In this document: piece after piece, positions 1 to 5,263 of the stretch | How the letters are laid out: each line of letters begins with the position of its first letter | Numbering within the stretch: the first letter of the stretch is position 1 | NCBI GenBank assembly: GCA_003166055.1 | Contig: PMWR01000349.1 | Location: 27,847 to 33,180 of the forward strand | From: Acidobacteriaceae bacterium | GTDB lineage: Bacteria > Acidobacteriota > Terriglobia > Terriglobales > Acidobacteriaceae | Reading direction: 5' to 3' | Length of the DNA stretch: 5,334 bases | The notes under the pieces: model-generated | Databases searched by the model: none | Seen by the model: only the letters and a program-made list of their open reading frames with translations | What the model was told of the DNA's origin: nothing | Program-made: the position numbers and the translations under genes

Positions 1-474
1 TTCCAGGGGAACTCAAAGTTTTACACATGGTTGGTTCGAATCGCAGTCAACGAAAGTCTGATGCGCCTGCGGAAGCGGCGCACCGGCAAAATGGTCTCCA
101 TCGACGAGGACGTCGAAACCGAGGAGGGCAGCGTCCCACGCGACCTGGCCGACTGGGCGCCCGATCCGGAACAGAACTATACACAGGCCGAGATGGGGCG
201 AATCCTGGAAAAGACAATCAAAGGACTGCCCACCGGTTTCAGGGTGGTCTTCGAATTGCGCGACGTGCAAGGTCTGTCCACAGAGGATACGGCCGAAGCA
301 CTTGGGCTCAGTGTTCCCGCCGTCAAGTCTCGTCTGCTGAGGGCAAGATTGCAGCTTCGCGAGCGCCTCAGCAGGTACTTCCGCAGGGGCAAGAGTCGAA
401 AGCAGCATCCGGCAAAAGAGCCCTCAGCCGCAAAAGAGCCTTCAGCCGCGAAAGAATTGGGGGCTGAGAAATGA
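1..474 (+). CDS. ECF-family RNA polymerase sigma factor, 5'-truncated by the window edge
   Basis: Cytoplasmic promoter-recognition subunit of RNA polymerase. Only the last 157 residues are in the window; the frame is open through base 1, so the start codon lies upstream and the TTG at 31 is just an internal Leu codon. Window residues 1-27 (FQGNSKFYTWLVRIAVNESL and the following MRLRKRR) match the end of sigma region 2, with the conserved Trp10 and the basic -10-contact helix. Residues 65-127 are a region 4 (sigma70_r4_2) helix-turn-helix: LPTGFRVVFELRDVQGLSTE, then DTAEALGLS and the recognition helix VPAVKSRLLRARLQLRE. An acidic linker (about 36-60) joins the two. The C-terminus (about 128-157) is a basic, low-complexity tail containing three copies of a six-residue repeat. 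The stop overlaps the start of the zinc-finger gene, as expected for a sigma/anti-sigma operon. The family call is firm; the ECF subgroup and target promoters cannot be read from here. Confidence 0.95.
   Translation, partial: FQGNSKFYTWLVRIAVNESLMRLRKRRTGKMVSIDEDVETEEGSVPRDLADWAPDPEQNYTQAEMGRILEKTIKGLPTGFRVVFELRDVQGLSTEDTAEALGLSVPAVKSRLLRARLQLRERLSRYFRRGKSRKQHPAKEPSAAKEPSAAKELGAEK
412..465 (+). repeat. 18-bp in-frame tandem repeat (3 units) at the sigma factor C-terminus
   Basis: Three adjacent 18-bp units at 412-429, 430-447 and 448-465 encode AKEPSA, AKEPSA and AKELGA. The first two differ by one silent base (GAGCCC versus GAGCCT); the third is diverged. The length is a multiple of three, so gain or loss of a unit would keep the frame and the ATGA overlap with the next gene. 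The repeat lies beyond the region 4 fold, so it is probably a flexible tail rather than a functional domain. Confidence 0.85.
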
Positions 475-707
475 CCTGCACCGAATTCCTCGCCTTACTC
501 GACGATCTGATTGACGACTCGGTCACGCCTCAGATGCGATCCGATTTGCAACAGCACCTGAGCTGCTGCGATCACTGCGTCGTCACCCTAAACACGACCC
601 GCAAAACCATTGAGATCTATCGTTCCCACGAAATCTACGACCTGCCCACCGGCCTCCGCGAGCGACTCCACGCCGCCATCATGGCCCGATGCAAAAAAGG
701 CTGCTAG
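471..707 (+). CDS. Small soluble zinc-finger protein, probable anti-sigma factor (ZAS / zf-HC2-like)
   Basis: A 78-residue protein likely to bind and inhibit the sigma factor encoded just upstream. It carries the zinc-binding anti-sigma signature: Cys3 in the first helix and His29-x3-Cys33-x2-Cys36 (HLSCCDHC), preceded by an acidic helix (LLDDLIDDSV), as in ZAS-domain proteins. The remaining helix (about 40-73) has no hydrophobic membrane segment, so the protein should be cytoplasmic and shorter than the membrane-anchored anti-sigmas. It starts with ATG at 471 inside the upstream stop (ATGA, 4-bp overlap), which implies translational coupling; a G-run at 459-463 could serve as a weak ribosome site. 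Unusual points are the extra Cys32 and a C-terminal CKKGC tail (Cys74, Cys78), giving six cysteines in 78 residues, which could allow redox or metal sensing. The anti-sigma role is inferred from the motif plus gene order. Confidence 0.87.
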   Translation: MTCTEFLALLDDLIDDSVTPQMRSDLQQHLSCCDHCVVTLNTTRKTIEIYRSHEIYDLPTGLRERLHAAIMARCKKGC

Positions 708-808
708 CGTCGTGCCCCGGAACTGAATAGATCTGCTATTTTCGTCCCCCCTCAAGTCTTCACGACAATTCAATTCTCATAATGTAACGTGGGTGTCATT
801 CTGTGCCC

Positions 809-916
809 CGATCAGATGTCATTTTCACACCTGATCGCTCGTCGACTAGCGCTCCCAGATGAGCGATTTGCCTCCCGGGGGGAGGCAACGAGAATAGCCT
901 AGGGGGAAACCCTGGG
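809..916. repeat. Chain of four consecutive hairpins
   Basis: Four inverted repeats stand almost end to end. The first pairs 809-819 with 827-837 (11 positions, one A/C mismatch, 7-nt loop). The second pairs CGCTC 850-854 with GAGCG 861-865. The third pairs GCCTCCC 870-876 with GGGAGGC 880-886 around a 3-nt loop. The fourth pairs 898-904 with 910-916 (7 bp with one G-T). A quasi-palindrome around GTCGAC (836-851) overlaps the first two. The heptamer TGTCATT occurs at 794-800 and again at 817-823. No poly-T tract follows any stem, so these are not classical terminators. They could be a structured RNA or a palindromic repeat element; strand and function are unknown. Confidence 0.65.
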
Positions 917-1155
917 AAGGTAGCCCGAAAATGGCCTCGCGCCCGGGGAGCGGCGAAACCCCTCCATCGCCATCTCAGCTCATTAGGAGCATACGGGGTC
1001 CACCGGCACTCTTCAGCCTTGGGCGTGGTCAGCCGAAGAATCCGCTCCTCGTCCTTCGATTTCTTCCATGGCGCCTTCAGCCCACCCATCCTCAGCCGAA
1101 CTGGCCCCTCGGGTGAGCGAAGTCTGCACTTGTTGCTCATTCGACATGTAGACCG

Positions 1156-1218
1156 GACGCCGTTTTCGCGTCTAAATTGACGTGGTCGGCTGTGGATCGC
1201 GCCGACAATCCAACGTCA
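1156..1218. promoter_or_regulatory. Inverted repeats upstream of the DUF1800 gene (possible leader structure or operator)
   Basis: GACGC 1156-1160 pairs with GCGTC 1168-1172. Just downstream, two nested inverted repeats pair TGACGT 1178-1183 with ACGTCA 1213-1218 and GTCGGC 1185-1190 with GCCGAC 1201-1206; the inner loop is 10 nt and the two stems are separated by 1 nt on the left and 6 nt on the right. TTGACG (1177-1182) resembles a -35 box, but no acceptable -10 box follows at 16-18 bp. The position, 92 to 154 bp before the start codon, fits an operator or 5' leader structure, but the sequence alone does not choose between these or chance. Confidence 0.35.
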
Positions 1219-1296
1219 GAGCCCCCAAGGCGCAACTAAACCACCCTTGCCGGGTTCCCACCACTGAGAGCCTGTGCATCGGGGTTCCCCCCAAAC

Positions 1297-1300
1297 GGAG
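1297..1300 (+). promoter_or_regulatory. Ribosome binding site of the DUF1800 gene (decides the start)
   Basis: GGAG at 1297-1300 lies 9 nt before the ATG at 1310. The longer reading from GTG at 1274 has no comparable site and would put 12 polar residues ahead of a good signal peptide, so the ATG at 1310 is preferred. Confidence 0.65.
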
Positions 1301-1309
1301 CTGCAGACT

Positions 1310-3676
1310 ATGCCCCAACTCCCCCGGCTGAACACTTGCCTTGCTTCACTGCTCTGCTCGACCTTGGTTTTCACATCTGTCCCGCTGCCCGCCCAGCCAC
1401 CGAGCGCCCCAAATGCCAAAAACCACCCAACTCCGCGGCAGCCCTACCATTCCACTCAGCTCAGCCCAGAAGAGGGCATCCTCCACGCCCTCAATCGCTT
1501 CACCTTCGGCCCCAAACCTGGCGATCTTCAAGCCGTGAAGGCGATGGGCTTGGATCGCTGGTTCCAACAGCAGCTTCATCCCGAGACAATCGATCAAACC
1601 GACTTGAATACTCGCCTCAATGAGTACCCGGCCATGCAACTGGCGCCGCAGGATCTGCTCTTCCGTTTTCCCACCAACGGCGTAATTCGCCAGACCATCG
1701 ACAAGAAAGCCCCGGAGCCGCAAAGCGCAGCCCTGCGCATTGTCTACGACAACGACATCTTCCGCTACGGCCAGCGCCAGCAGGAAAAGCAGCAGAAGCA
1801 GCAGCTTGCCTCAGCCAACCAACCGGCTTCAGCTTCCATGTACCCCTCAATGGCCGGCCAGCCAACAGCTTCCGCCGGAATGCAGACGCCCGTCTCAGAC
1901 GGCAACATGGCCATGACCACGCCGTCGCTTCCTTCAATCGCCGCCCAAGGCGATCAGGACTTGGCCAACCCCGCAGCCAACGAGACCTTCCGGAAGAAAA
2001 AGGCGCAAGCCCTCGCCGACCGCGCACCTGTTGATCCCTCCCTTGTTGCAGAGCTCGCAGCCCTTCCCCCTCAACAGCGCGTTGCCCGTATCGCAACCAT
2101 GCCAGAGCCCGACGTCGACGCTTTCCTTAAAGGACTCAAGCCCCCGCAACGCCTCGCCATCGCCAACGGCCTCACCCCCGCGCAGAAGGAATACCTCGTC
2201 GCCCTCGTCGCTCCCCAGCGAGTGGTGAGCGAAGAACTTGCCGCTCAGCGCCTCACCCGCGATATCTACTCCAACACCCAACTCCTTGAAGTGATGACCG
2301 ATTTCTGGCTCAACCACTTTAATGTCTTCCTCCACAAGAACGATGAGACTCCCTCCTACCTGGTCAGCTTTGAGCGCGACGTCATTCGCCCCCACGCCCT
2401 CGGCAAGTTCGAAGACCTGCTCGAAGCCACGGCCCACAGCCCCGCTATGCTCCTCTATCTCGACAACTCCAGCAGCATGGGTCCCGATTCCACGGCCGCA
2501 GAGAAAGCAAAAATCAACGCAGCTCGCCGTCCCGACTCAAAAAAGGCGCAGCCTGAAGGCCTCAACGAGAACTACGCACGCGAGTTGATGGAACTCCACA
2601 CTCTCGGCGTAAACGGCGGCTACACCCAGGCCGACGTCACCCAGGTGGCCCGCATCCTTACCGGCTGGACCGTCGATAAGCCCCAGCGTGGCGGCGGCTT
2701 CACATTTGACCAGAATCGCCACGAGCCCGGCGCCAAGAAAGTGCTCGGCAAAAAGTTCAAGGAAAAAGGCGAAGCCGAAGGCCGCGAACTTCTTCACATG
2801 CTTGCCTCCAGCCCCGCCACCGCCCATTTCCTCTCCCGCAAGATCGCTATCCGCTTCGTCGGCGACGACCCGCCACCGGCTCTCGTTAACAGTCTCGCAA
2901 AGTCCTATCTTTCAAGTGGTGGCGACATCTCCAAGGTCCTCACCACTCTCTATCACTCGCCGGAATTCTGGGCCCCCAACACCTTCCGCAACAAGGTCAA
3001 GACGCCCCTCGAGTTCATCGCCTCCGCCGCGCGCGCCTCCAACCTCACCGCCCTCAGCATGGAGCCACTCGTCAACGCTCTCCGCGACATGGGCATGCCC
3101 CTCTACGGTGCGGTTCCCCCCACCGGCTACAACTGGCAGGCCTCCACCTGGGTTAGCACTGGCGCACTCGTAAACCGCATGAACTTCGCTCTCTCGCTCG
3201 CGTCTAACCATCTCAACGGCATTACCGTGAACTGGACAACCCCGACAGATTTCCCGCTTCCCGTCGAGTCCGCTGCAATGGCTCACCCGCCACAGCCACC
3301 AGCCCCACCATCGGAAATGACCACCGCCGCAACCCAGCCAATCCCCGCTACCAGCTACTCACCCGTCTCAGAAGAACAACGCCTCGAAGCGCAACTCGTA
3401 GCCGGTGGACTGAGCGATGACACACGGCAAGCTCTGCTTGATCAATTCAGCCAGCAGGCCCAGCTCAACCAGCAGGCCGCCCAGGCCCCCCAGCCCCAAA
3501 ACTTCCATCCGCAGCCCGCTCAGCGCAACGCCCAACAGAATCTATTAGTCAAGACCGCAGCCCAGCCCGCTGCACCAACCCCGGCCGCTCAAAAGCAAGC
3601 TGCCAACGCACTCGAAAAACAAGATCAGCTCCTCGCCGGACTCTTGCTAGGCTCGCCCGAGTTTCAGCGTCGTTAG
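1310..3676 (+). CDS. Secreted DUF1800 family protein
   Basis: A 788-residue exported protein of the DUF1800 family (PF08811), whose biochemical role is not established. A Sec signal peptide occupies about residues 1-30: Arg6, a hydrophobic core CLASLLCSTLVFTSV, and likely cleavage after PLPA. The domain opens at LNRFTFGP (61-68). Family hallmarks follow: FWLNHFN (332-338), SPAMLLYLDN (377-386), NENYARELMELHTLG (419-433) with GGYT, ILTGW (449-453), a segment with FVGDDPP, and PPTGYNW ending at 609. The last residues, LLLGSPEFQRR, are the usual family end. Three low-complexity inserts interrupt this: a Q/A/S/M-rich stretch (about 155-225), a Pro-rich stretch (659-680) and a Q/A/P-rich stretch (about 712-775) that separates the C-terminal helix from the terminal motif. 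Residues 253-300 form four 12-residue repeats. The partner gene for DUF1501 follows after 170 bp. The TAG stop lies in the loop of a small hairpin (3668-3681). The family call is very secure; function is unknown. Confidence 0.95.
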   Translation: MPQLPRLNTCLASLLCSTLVFTSVPLPAQPPSAPNAKNHPTPRQPYHSTQLSPEEGILHALNRFTFGPKPGDLQAVKAMGLDRWFQQQLHPETIDQTDLNTRLNEYPAMQLAPQDLLFRFPTNGVIRQTIDKKAPEPQSAALRIVYDNDIFRYGQRQQEKQQKQQLASANQPASASMYPSMAGQPTASAGMQTPVSDGNMAMTTPSLPSIAAQGDQDLANPAANETFRKKKAQALADRAPVDPSLVAELAALPPQQRVARIATMPEPDVDAFLKGLKPPQRLAIANGLTPAQKEYLVALVAPQRVVSEELAAQRLTRDIYSNTQLLEVMTDFWLNHFNVFLHKNDETPSYLVSFERDVIRPHALGKFEDLLEATAHSPAMLLYLDNSSSMGPDSTAAEKAKINAARRPDSKKAQPEGLNENYARELMELHTLGVNGGYTQADVTQVARILTGWTVDKPQRGGGFTFDQNRHEPGAKKVLGKKFKEKGEAEGRELLHMLASSPATAHFLSRKIAIRFVGDDPPPALVNSLAKSYLSSGGDISKVLTTLYHSPEFWAPNTFRNKVKTPLEFIASAARASNLTALSMEPLVNALRDMGMPLYGAVPPTGYNWQASTWVSTGALVNRMNFALSLASNHLNGITVNWTTPTDFPLPVESAAMAHPPQPPAPPSEMTTAATQPIPATSYSPVSEEQRLEAQLVAGGLSDDTRQALLDQFSQQAQLNQQAAQAPQPQNFHPQPAQRNAQQNLLVKTAAQPAAPTPAAQKQAANALEKQDQLLAGLLLGSPEFQRR

Positions 3677-3694
3677 CGACGATGCCAAGTTCAC

Positions 3695-3730
3695 CGGAGG
3701 TCAACGAACCTCTGAGTAAACCGAGGTTTT
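3695..3730 (+). promoter_or_regulatory. Two mutually exclusive small hairpins, attenuator-like layout
   Basis: GAGGT at 3697-3701 can pair with ACCTC at 3708-3712, extended by a G-T and a C-G pair from 3695 to 3714. The same ACCTC, within AACCTC 3707-3712, can instead pair with GAGGTT 3723-3728, which runs into a four-T stretch (3727-3730). The middle segment can thus form only one of the two stems. The layout recalls a weak conditional terminator between the two genes, but the stems are short (6-7 bp), the T tract overlaps the stem, and no leader peptide or ligand site is visible. Confidence 0.3.
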
Positions 3731-3735
3731 GAAAG

Positions 3736-3791
3736 GGCACGACTTGAGTCGTGCCATAACAGCCGCGAATTCAACAGGGCTTCAGCCCCTG
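3736..3791. repeat. Double-palindrome intergenic repeat element (REP/BIME-like)
   Basis: A perfect 8-bp stem pairs GGCACGAC 3736-3743 with GTCGTGCC 3748-3755 around TTGA. After 21 nt comes a second palindrome around TTCA: GGGC 3777-3780 with GCCC 3785-3788, extended by CA/TG at 3775-3776 and 3790-3791 with one bulged C. Two hairpins with equivalent 4-nt loops and a short linker form a composite unit. I recall closely similar paired motifs (a GGGCACGACTTCAGTCGTGCC type arm and a GGGGCTTCAGCCCC type arm) scattered between genes of Terriglobia, so it is probably one copy of a dispersed family; this needs a genome search. Confidence 0.65.
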
Positions 3792-3834
3792 AGGGATGGG
3801 TTCAAAGCGAACCGGATCTCGATAAGTTCCACAG

Positions 3835-3840
3835 AAGGAG
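3835..3840 (+). promoter_or_regulatory. Ribosome binding site of the DUF1501 gene
   Basis: AAGGAG, a near-perfect Shine-Dalgarno core, lies 6 nt before the ATG at 3847. It is stronger than the site of the DUF1800 gene and allows independent translation of DUF1501 despite the 170-bp gap. Confidence 0.85.
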
Positions 3841-3846
3841 CACCAC

Positions 3847-5112
3847 ATGCAGACCAATCGGCGATTCTTCCTCCGCAACGGAGCCCTCGCCATCGCGGGC
3901 ACCGCTGCCATCCCCAGCTTCCTTGTCCGCTCCGTGCTCGCCGAAACCGCCGCCACCTACCCTGGCCGCCGACTGGTCGTCGTCTTTCAGCGTGGAGCCG
4001 CCGACGGCCTCAACGTCGTTGTCCCTTACACAGAAAAAAACTACTACACCATGCGCCCCACCATCGCCATCCCGCAAAATCAGGTCGTTGACCTCGATGG
4101 CTTCTTTGGTCTGCATCCATCCCTCGCGCCTTTCAAGCCTCTCTACGATCAGGGCCACCTCGCCATCGTCCACGCCGCAGGCTCGCCTGACATGACCCGC
4201 TCCCACTTCGACGCCCAGGACTACATGGAGTCCGGAACCCCCGGCGTGAAAAGCACGCAGGATGGCTGGCTAAACCGCGCTCTCCAGGCCCAGGATCTCA
4301 GCGACAATCAGGCACTCCGTCACAACCGTGAGCACACCGCTTTTCGTGCACTGGCTCTCGGCGCCCAGGTCCCCCGCACAATCGAAGGACCGATCCCCGC
4401 AATCGCTCTTTCCAACGTCAACAACTTCACAGTCGGCGGCCGCGGCCCAACGCCCTCACCCGCTGCTACCGCCTTCGCCGCAATGTACGGCGAAACCGGC
4501 GATCACCTCTTCCACACCACCGGCGAAGAAACATTCGACGCGGTCAAGATGCTGCGCGACGCCAACCCCGCCCAGTACAAGCCCGCGGCCGGCATCGAGT
4601 ATCCAAACTCCGAGTTCGGCAACAACATGAAGCAGATCGCTCAGCTCCTCAAAGCCAACCTCGGCGTCGAAGCTGCCTTCACCGATGTCGGCGGCTGGGA
4701 TACCCATCAGAACCAGGGCGCAGTCGACGGCCAGCTCGCCAATCGCCTCACCGATTTCTCCACTTCGATCTCAGCCTTCTGGCGCGACCTTGGCGACGAC
4801 GCCGAAAATGTCACGCTCGTCACCATGTCGGAGTTCGGCCGCACCGCACGCCAGAACGGCACCGGCGGCACCGACCACGGCCATGCGAATGCCATGTTTG
4901 TCCTCGGCGGAAACGTCAAAGGCGGCAAGGTCTACGGCCGCTGGCCCGGCCTCGACGATCACCTGTTGAACGAAGGTCGCGATCTCGCCGTCACCACCGA
5001 CTTCCGGCAGGTACTCGGAGAAGCCGCCGCCAAAACCCTCGGCGCAAACAACCTCGAAATGGTCTTCCCCGGCGCGCAACTCCGCCAGGACCGCTTCCTC
5101 CGCATCATCTAA
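3847..5112 (+). CDS. Tat-exported DUF1501 family protein (alkaline phosphatase/sulfatase-like fold)
   Basis: A 421-residue protein of the DUF1501 family (PF07394), which is grouped by fold with alkaline phosphatases and sulfatases; no substrate is established. It starts with a Tat signal: NRRFFLR (4-10, twin Arg5-Arg6), a hydrophobic core about 13-27, and probable cleavage after VLA (32). The mature part opens with RRLVVVFQRGAADGLNVVVP (41-60), where Asp53 is placed like the first metal-binding Asp of the superfamily. SHFDAQDYMESGTP (119-132) follows. The C-terminal half has GGWDTHQNQG (282-291; Asp285, His287), MSEFGRT (327-333) and GTDHGHAN (341-348; Asp343, His344, His346), the likely remaining metal ligands, then GGKVYGRWPG. 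All key positions are intact, so an active metalloenzyme is plausible; the ligand assignment is inference from the superfamily. Length and ends look complete. It is preceded by a strong ribosome site and by its usual DUF1800 partner. Confidence 0.95.
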   Translation: MQTNRRFFLRNGALAIAGTAAIPSFLVRSVLAETAATYPGRRLVVVFQRGAADGLNVVVPYTEKNYYTMRPTIAIPQNQVVDLDGFFGLHPSLAPFKPLYDQGHLAIVHAAGSPDMTRSHFDAQDYMESGTPGVKSTQDGWLNRALQAQDLSDNQALRHNREHTAFRALALGAQVPRTIEGPIPAIALSNVNNFTVGGRGPTPSPAATAFAAMYGETGDHLFHTTGEETFDAVKMLRDANPAQYKPAAGIEYPNSEFGNNMKQIAQLLKANLGVEAAFTDVGGWDTHQNQGAVDGQLANRLTDFSTSISAFWRDLGDDAENVTLVTMSEFGRTARQNGTGGTDHGHANAMFVLGGNVKGGKVYGRWPGLDDHLLNEGRDLAVTTDFRQVLGEAAAKTLGANNLEMVFPGAQLRQDRFLRII

Positions 5113-5154
5113 TCAGGTCTCCGACAGCCTCAAGCTGAACCAGGTGCTGGGTGC

Positions 5155-5193
5155 CCCATCCTTCGACTCCTCTCTTCTCTGTCGATGGGTGGG
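5155..5193. repeat. Long imperfect hairpin downstream of DUF1501
   Basis: Bases 5155-5167 pair with 5181-5193: 13 positions with one T-T mismatch and one G-T pair, around a 13-nt pyrimidine-only loop (5168-5180). It begins 42 bp after the DUF1501 stop. There is no T tract after it, so intrinsic termination is doubtful; it may protect the 3' end of the mRNA or be another dispersed repeat. Its arms (GGTGCCCCATCC on one side, GGGTGGGA on the other) resemble an intergenic repeat I associate with Terriglobia genomes. Confidence 0.6.
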
Positions 5194-5263
5194 AATCCCC
5201 GAATCTCATCCCGACATTAACCCCCAACTGTAATCCGTCAACCGCTCACTATTCCCCCGATCA

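Larger units (their letters stand above)
708..1309. other. Long intergenic region without a credible gene; hairpin-rich, repeat-like
   Basis: About 600 bp separate the zinc-finger gene from the DUF1800 gene. Bases 708-790 show nothing clear apart from a CATAAT (778-783) without a well-placed -35 box. Bases 791-916 carry a run of hairpins, listed separately. Bases 917-1140 are GC-rich; both strands are open for 60 to 114 codons, but the translations are Arg/Pro-rich, without domains or ribosome sites, as expected of repeat-derived DNA. Bases 1156-1218 contain inverted repeats. I see no tRNA, rRNA, transposase or convincing promoter. The stretch resembles multi-copy intergenic DNA of acidobacterial genomes; that is recollection, not a search result. 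Confidence 0.6.

Noticed and set aside
31..474. TTG at 31 as the real start of the sigma factor
   Set aside because: The preceding in-frame codons encode FQGNSKFYTW, a conserved part of sigma region 2, so the gene continues to the left of the window.
778..783. CATAAT as a -10 promoter element
   Set aside because: The nearest -35-like hexamer (TTCACG, 759-764) leaves only 13 bp of spacer, and other promoter types cannot be recognised by eye.
796..1140. Minus-strand open frame of 114 codons as a gene
   Set aside because: The product is Arg/Pro-rich without recognisable domain, the frame covers the hairpin chain, and no ribosome site precedes it. It fits translated repeat DNA better than a protein.
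1274..1309. GTG at 1274 as start of the DUF1800 gene
   Set aside because: No ribosome site at a proper distance, and it would add 12 polar residues before a normal signal peptide. ATG at 1310 has GGAG 9 nt upstream.
1310..1400. DUF1800 protein as a lipoprotein
   Set aside because: The signal peptide contains two Cys, but neither has a small residue at -1 as a lipobox needs (NTC and LLC), so ordinary signal peptidase cleavage is more likely.
1934..2437. Minus-strand open frame of 167 codons inside the DUF1800 gene
   Set aside because: It is antisense to a conserved domain and explained by the GC-biased third positions of the real gene; no independent start signals.
5155..5193. Intrinsic terminator of the DUF1501 transcript
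   Set aside because: The stem is good but is followed by GGGAATCCCC-type sequence rather than a T tract, so I list it only as a hairpin/repeat.
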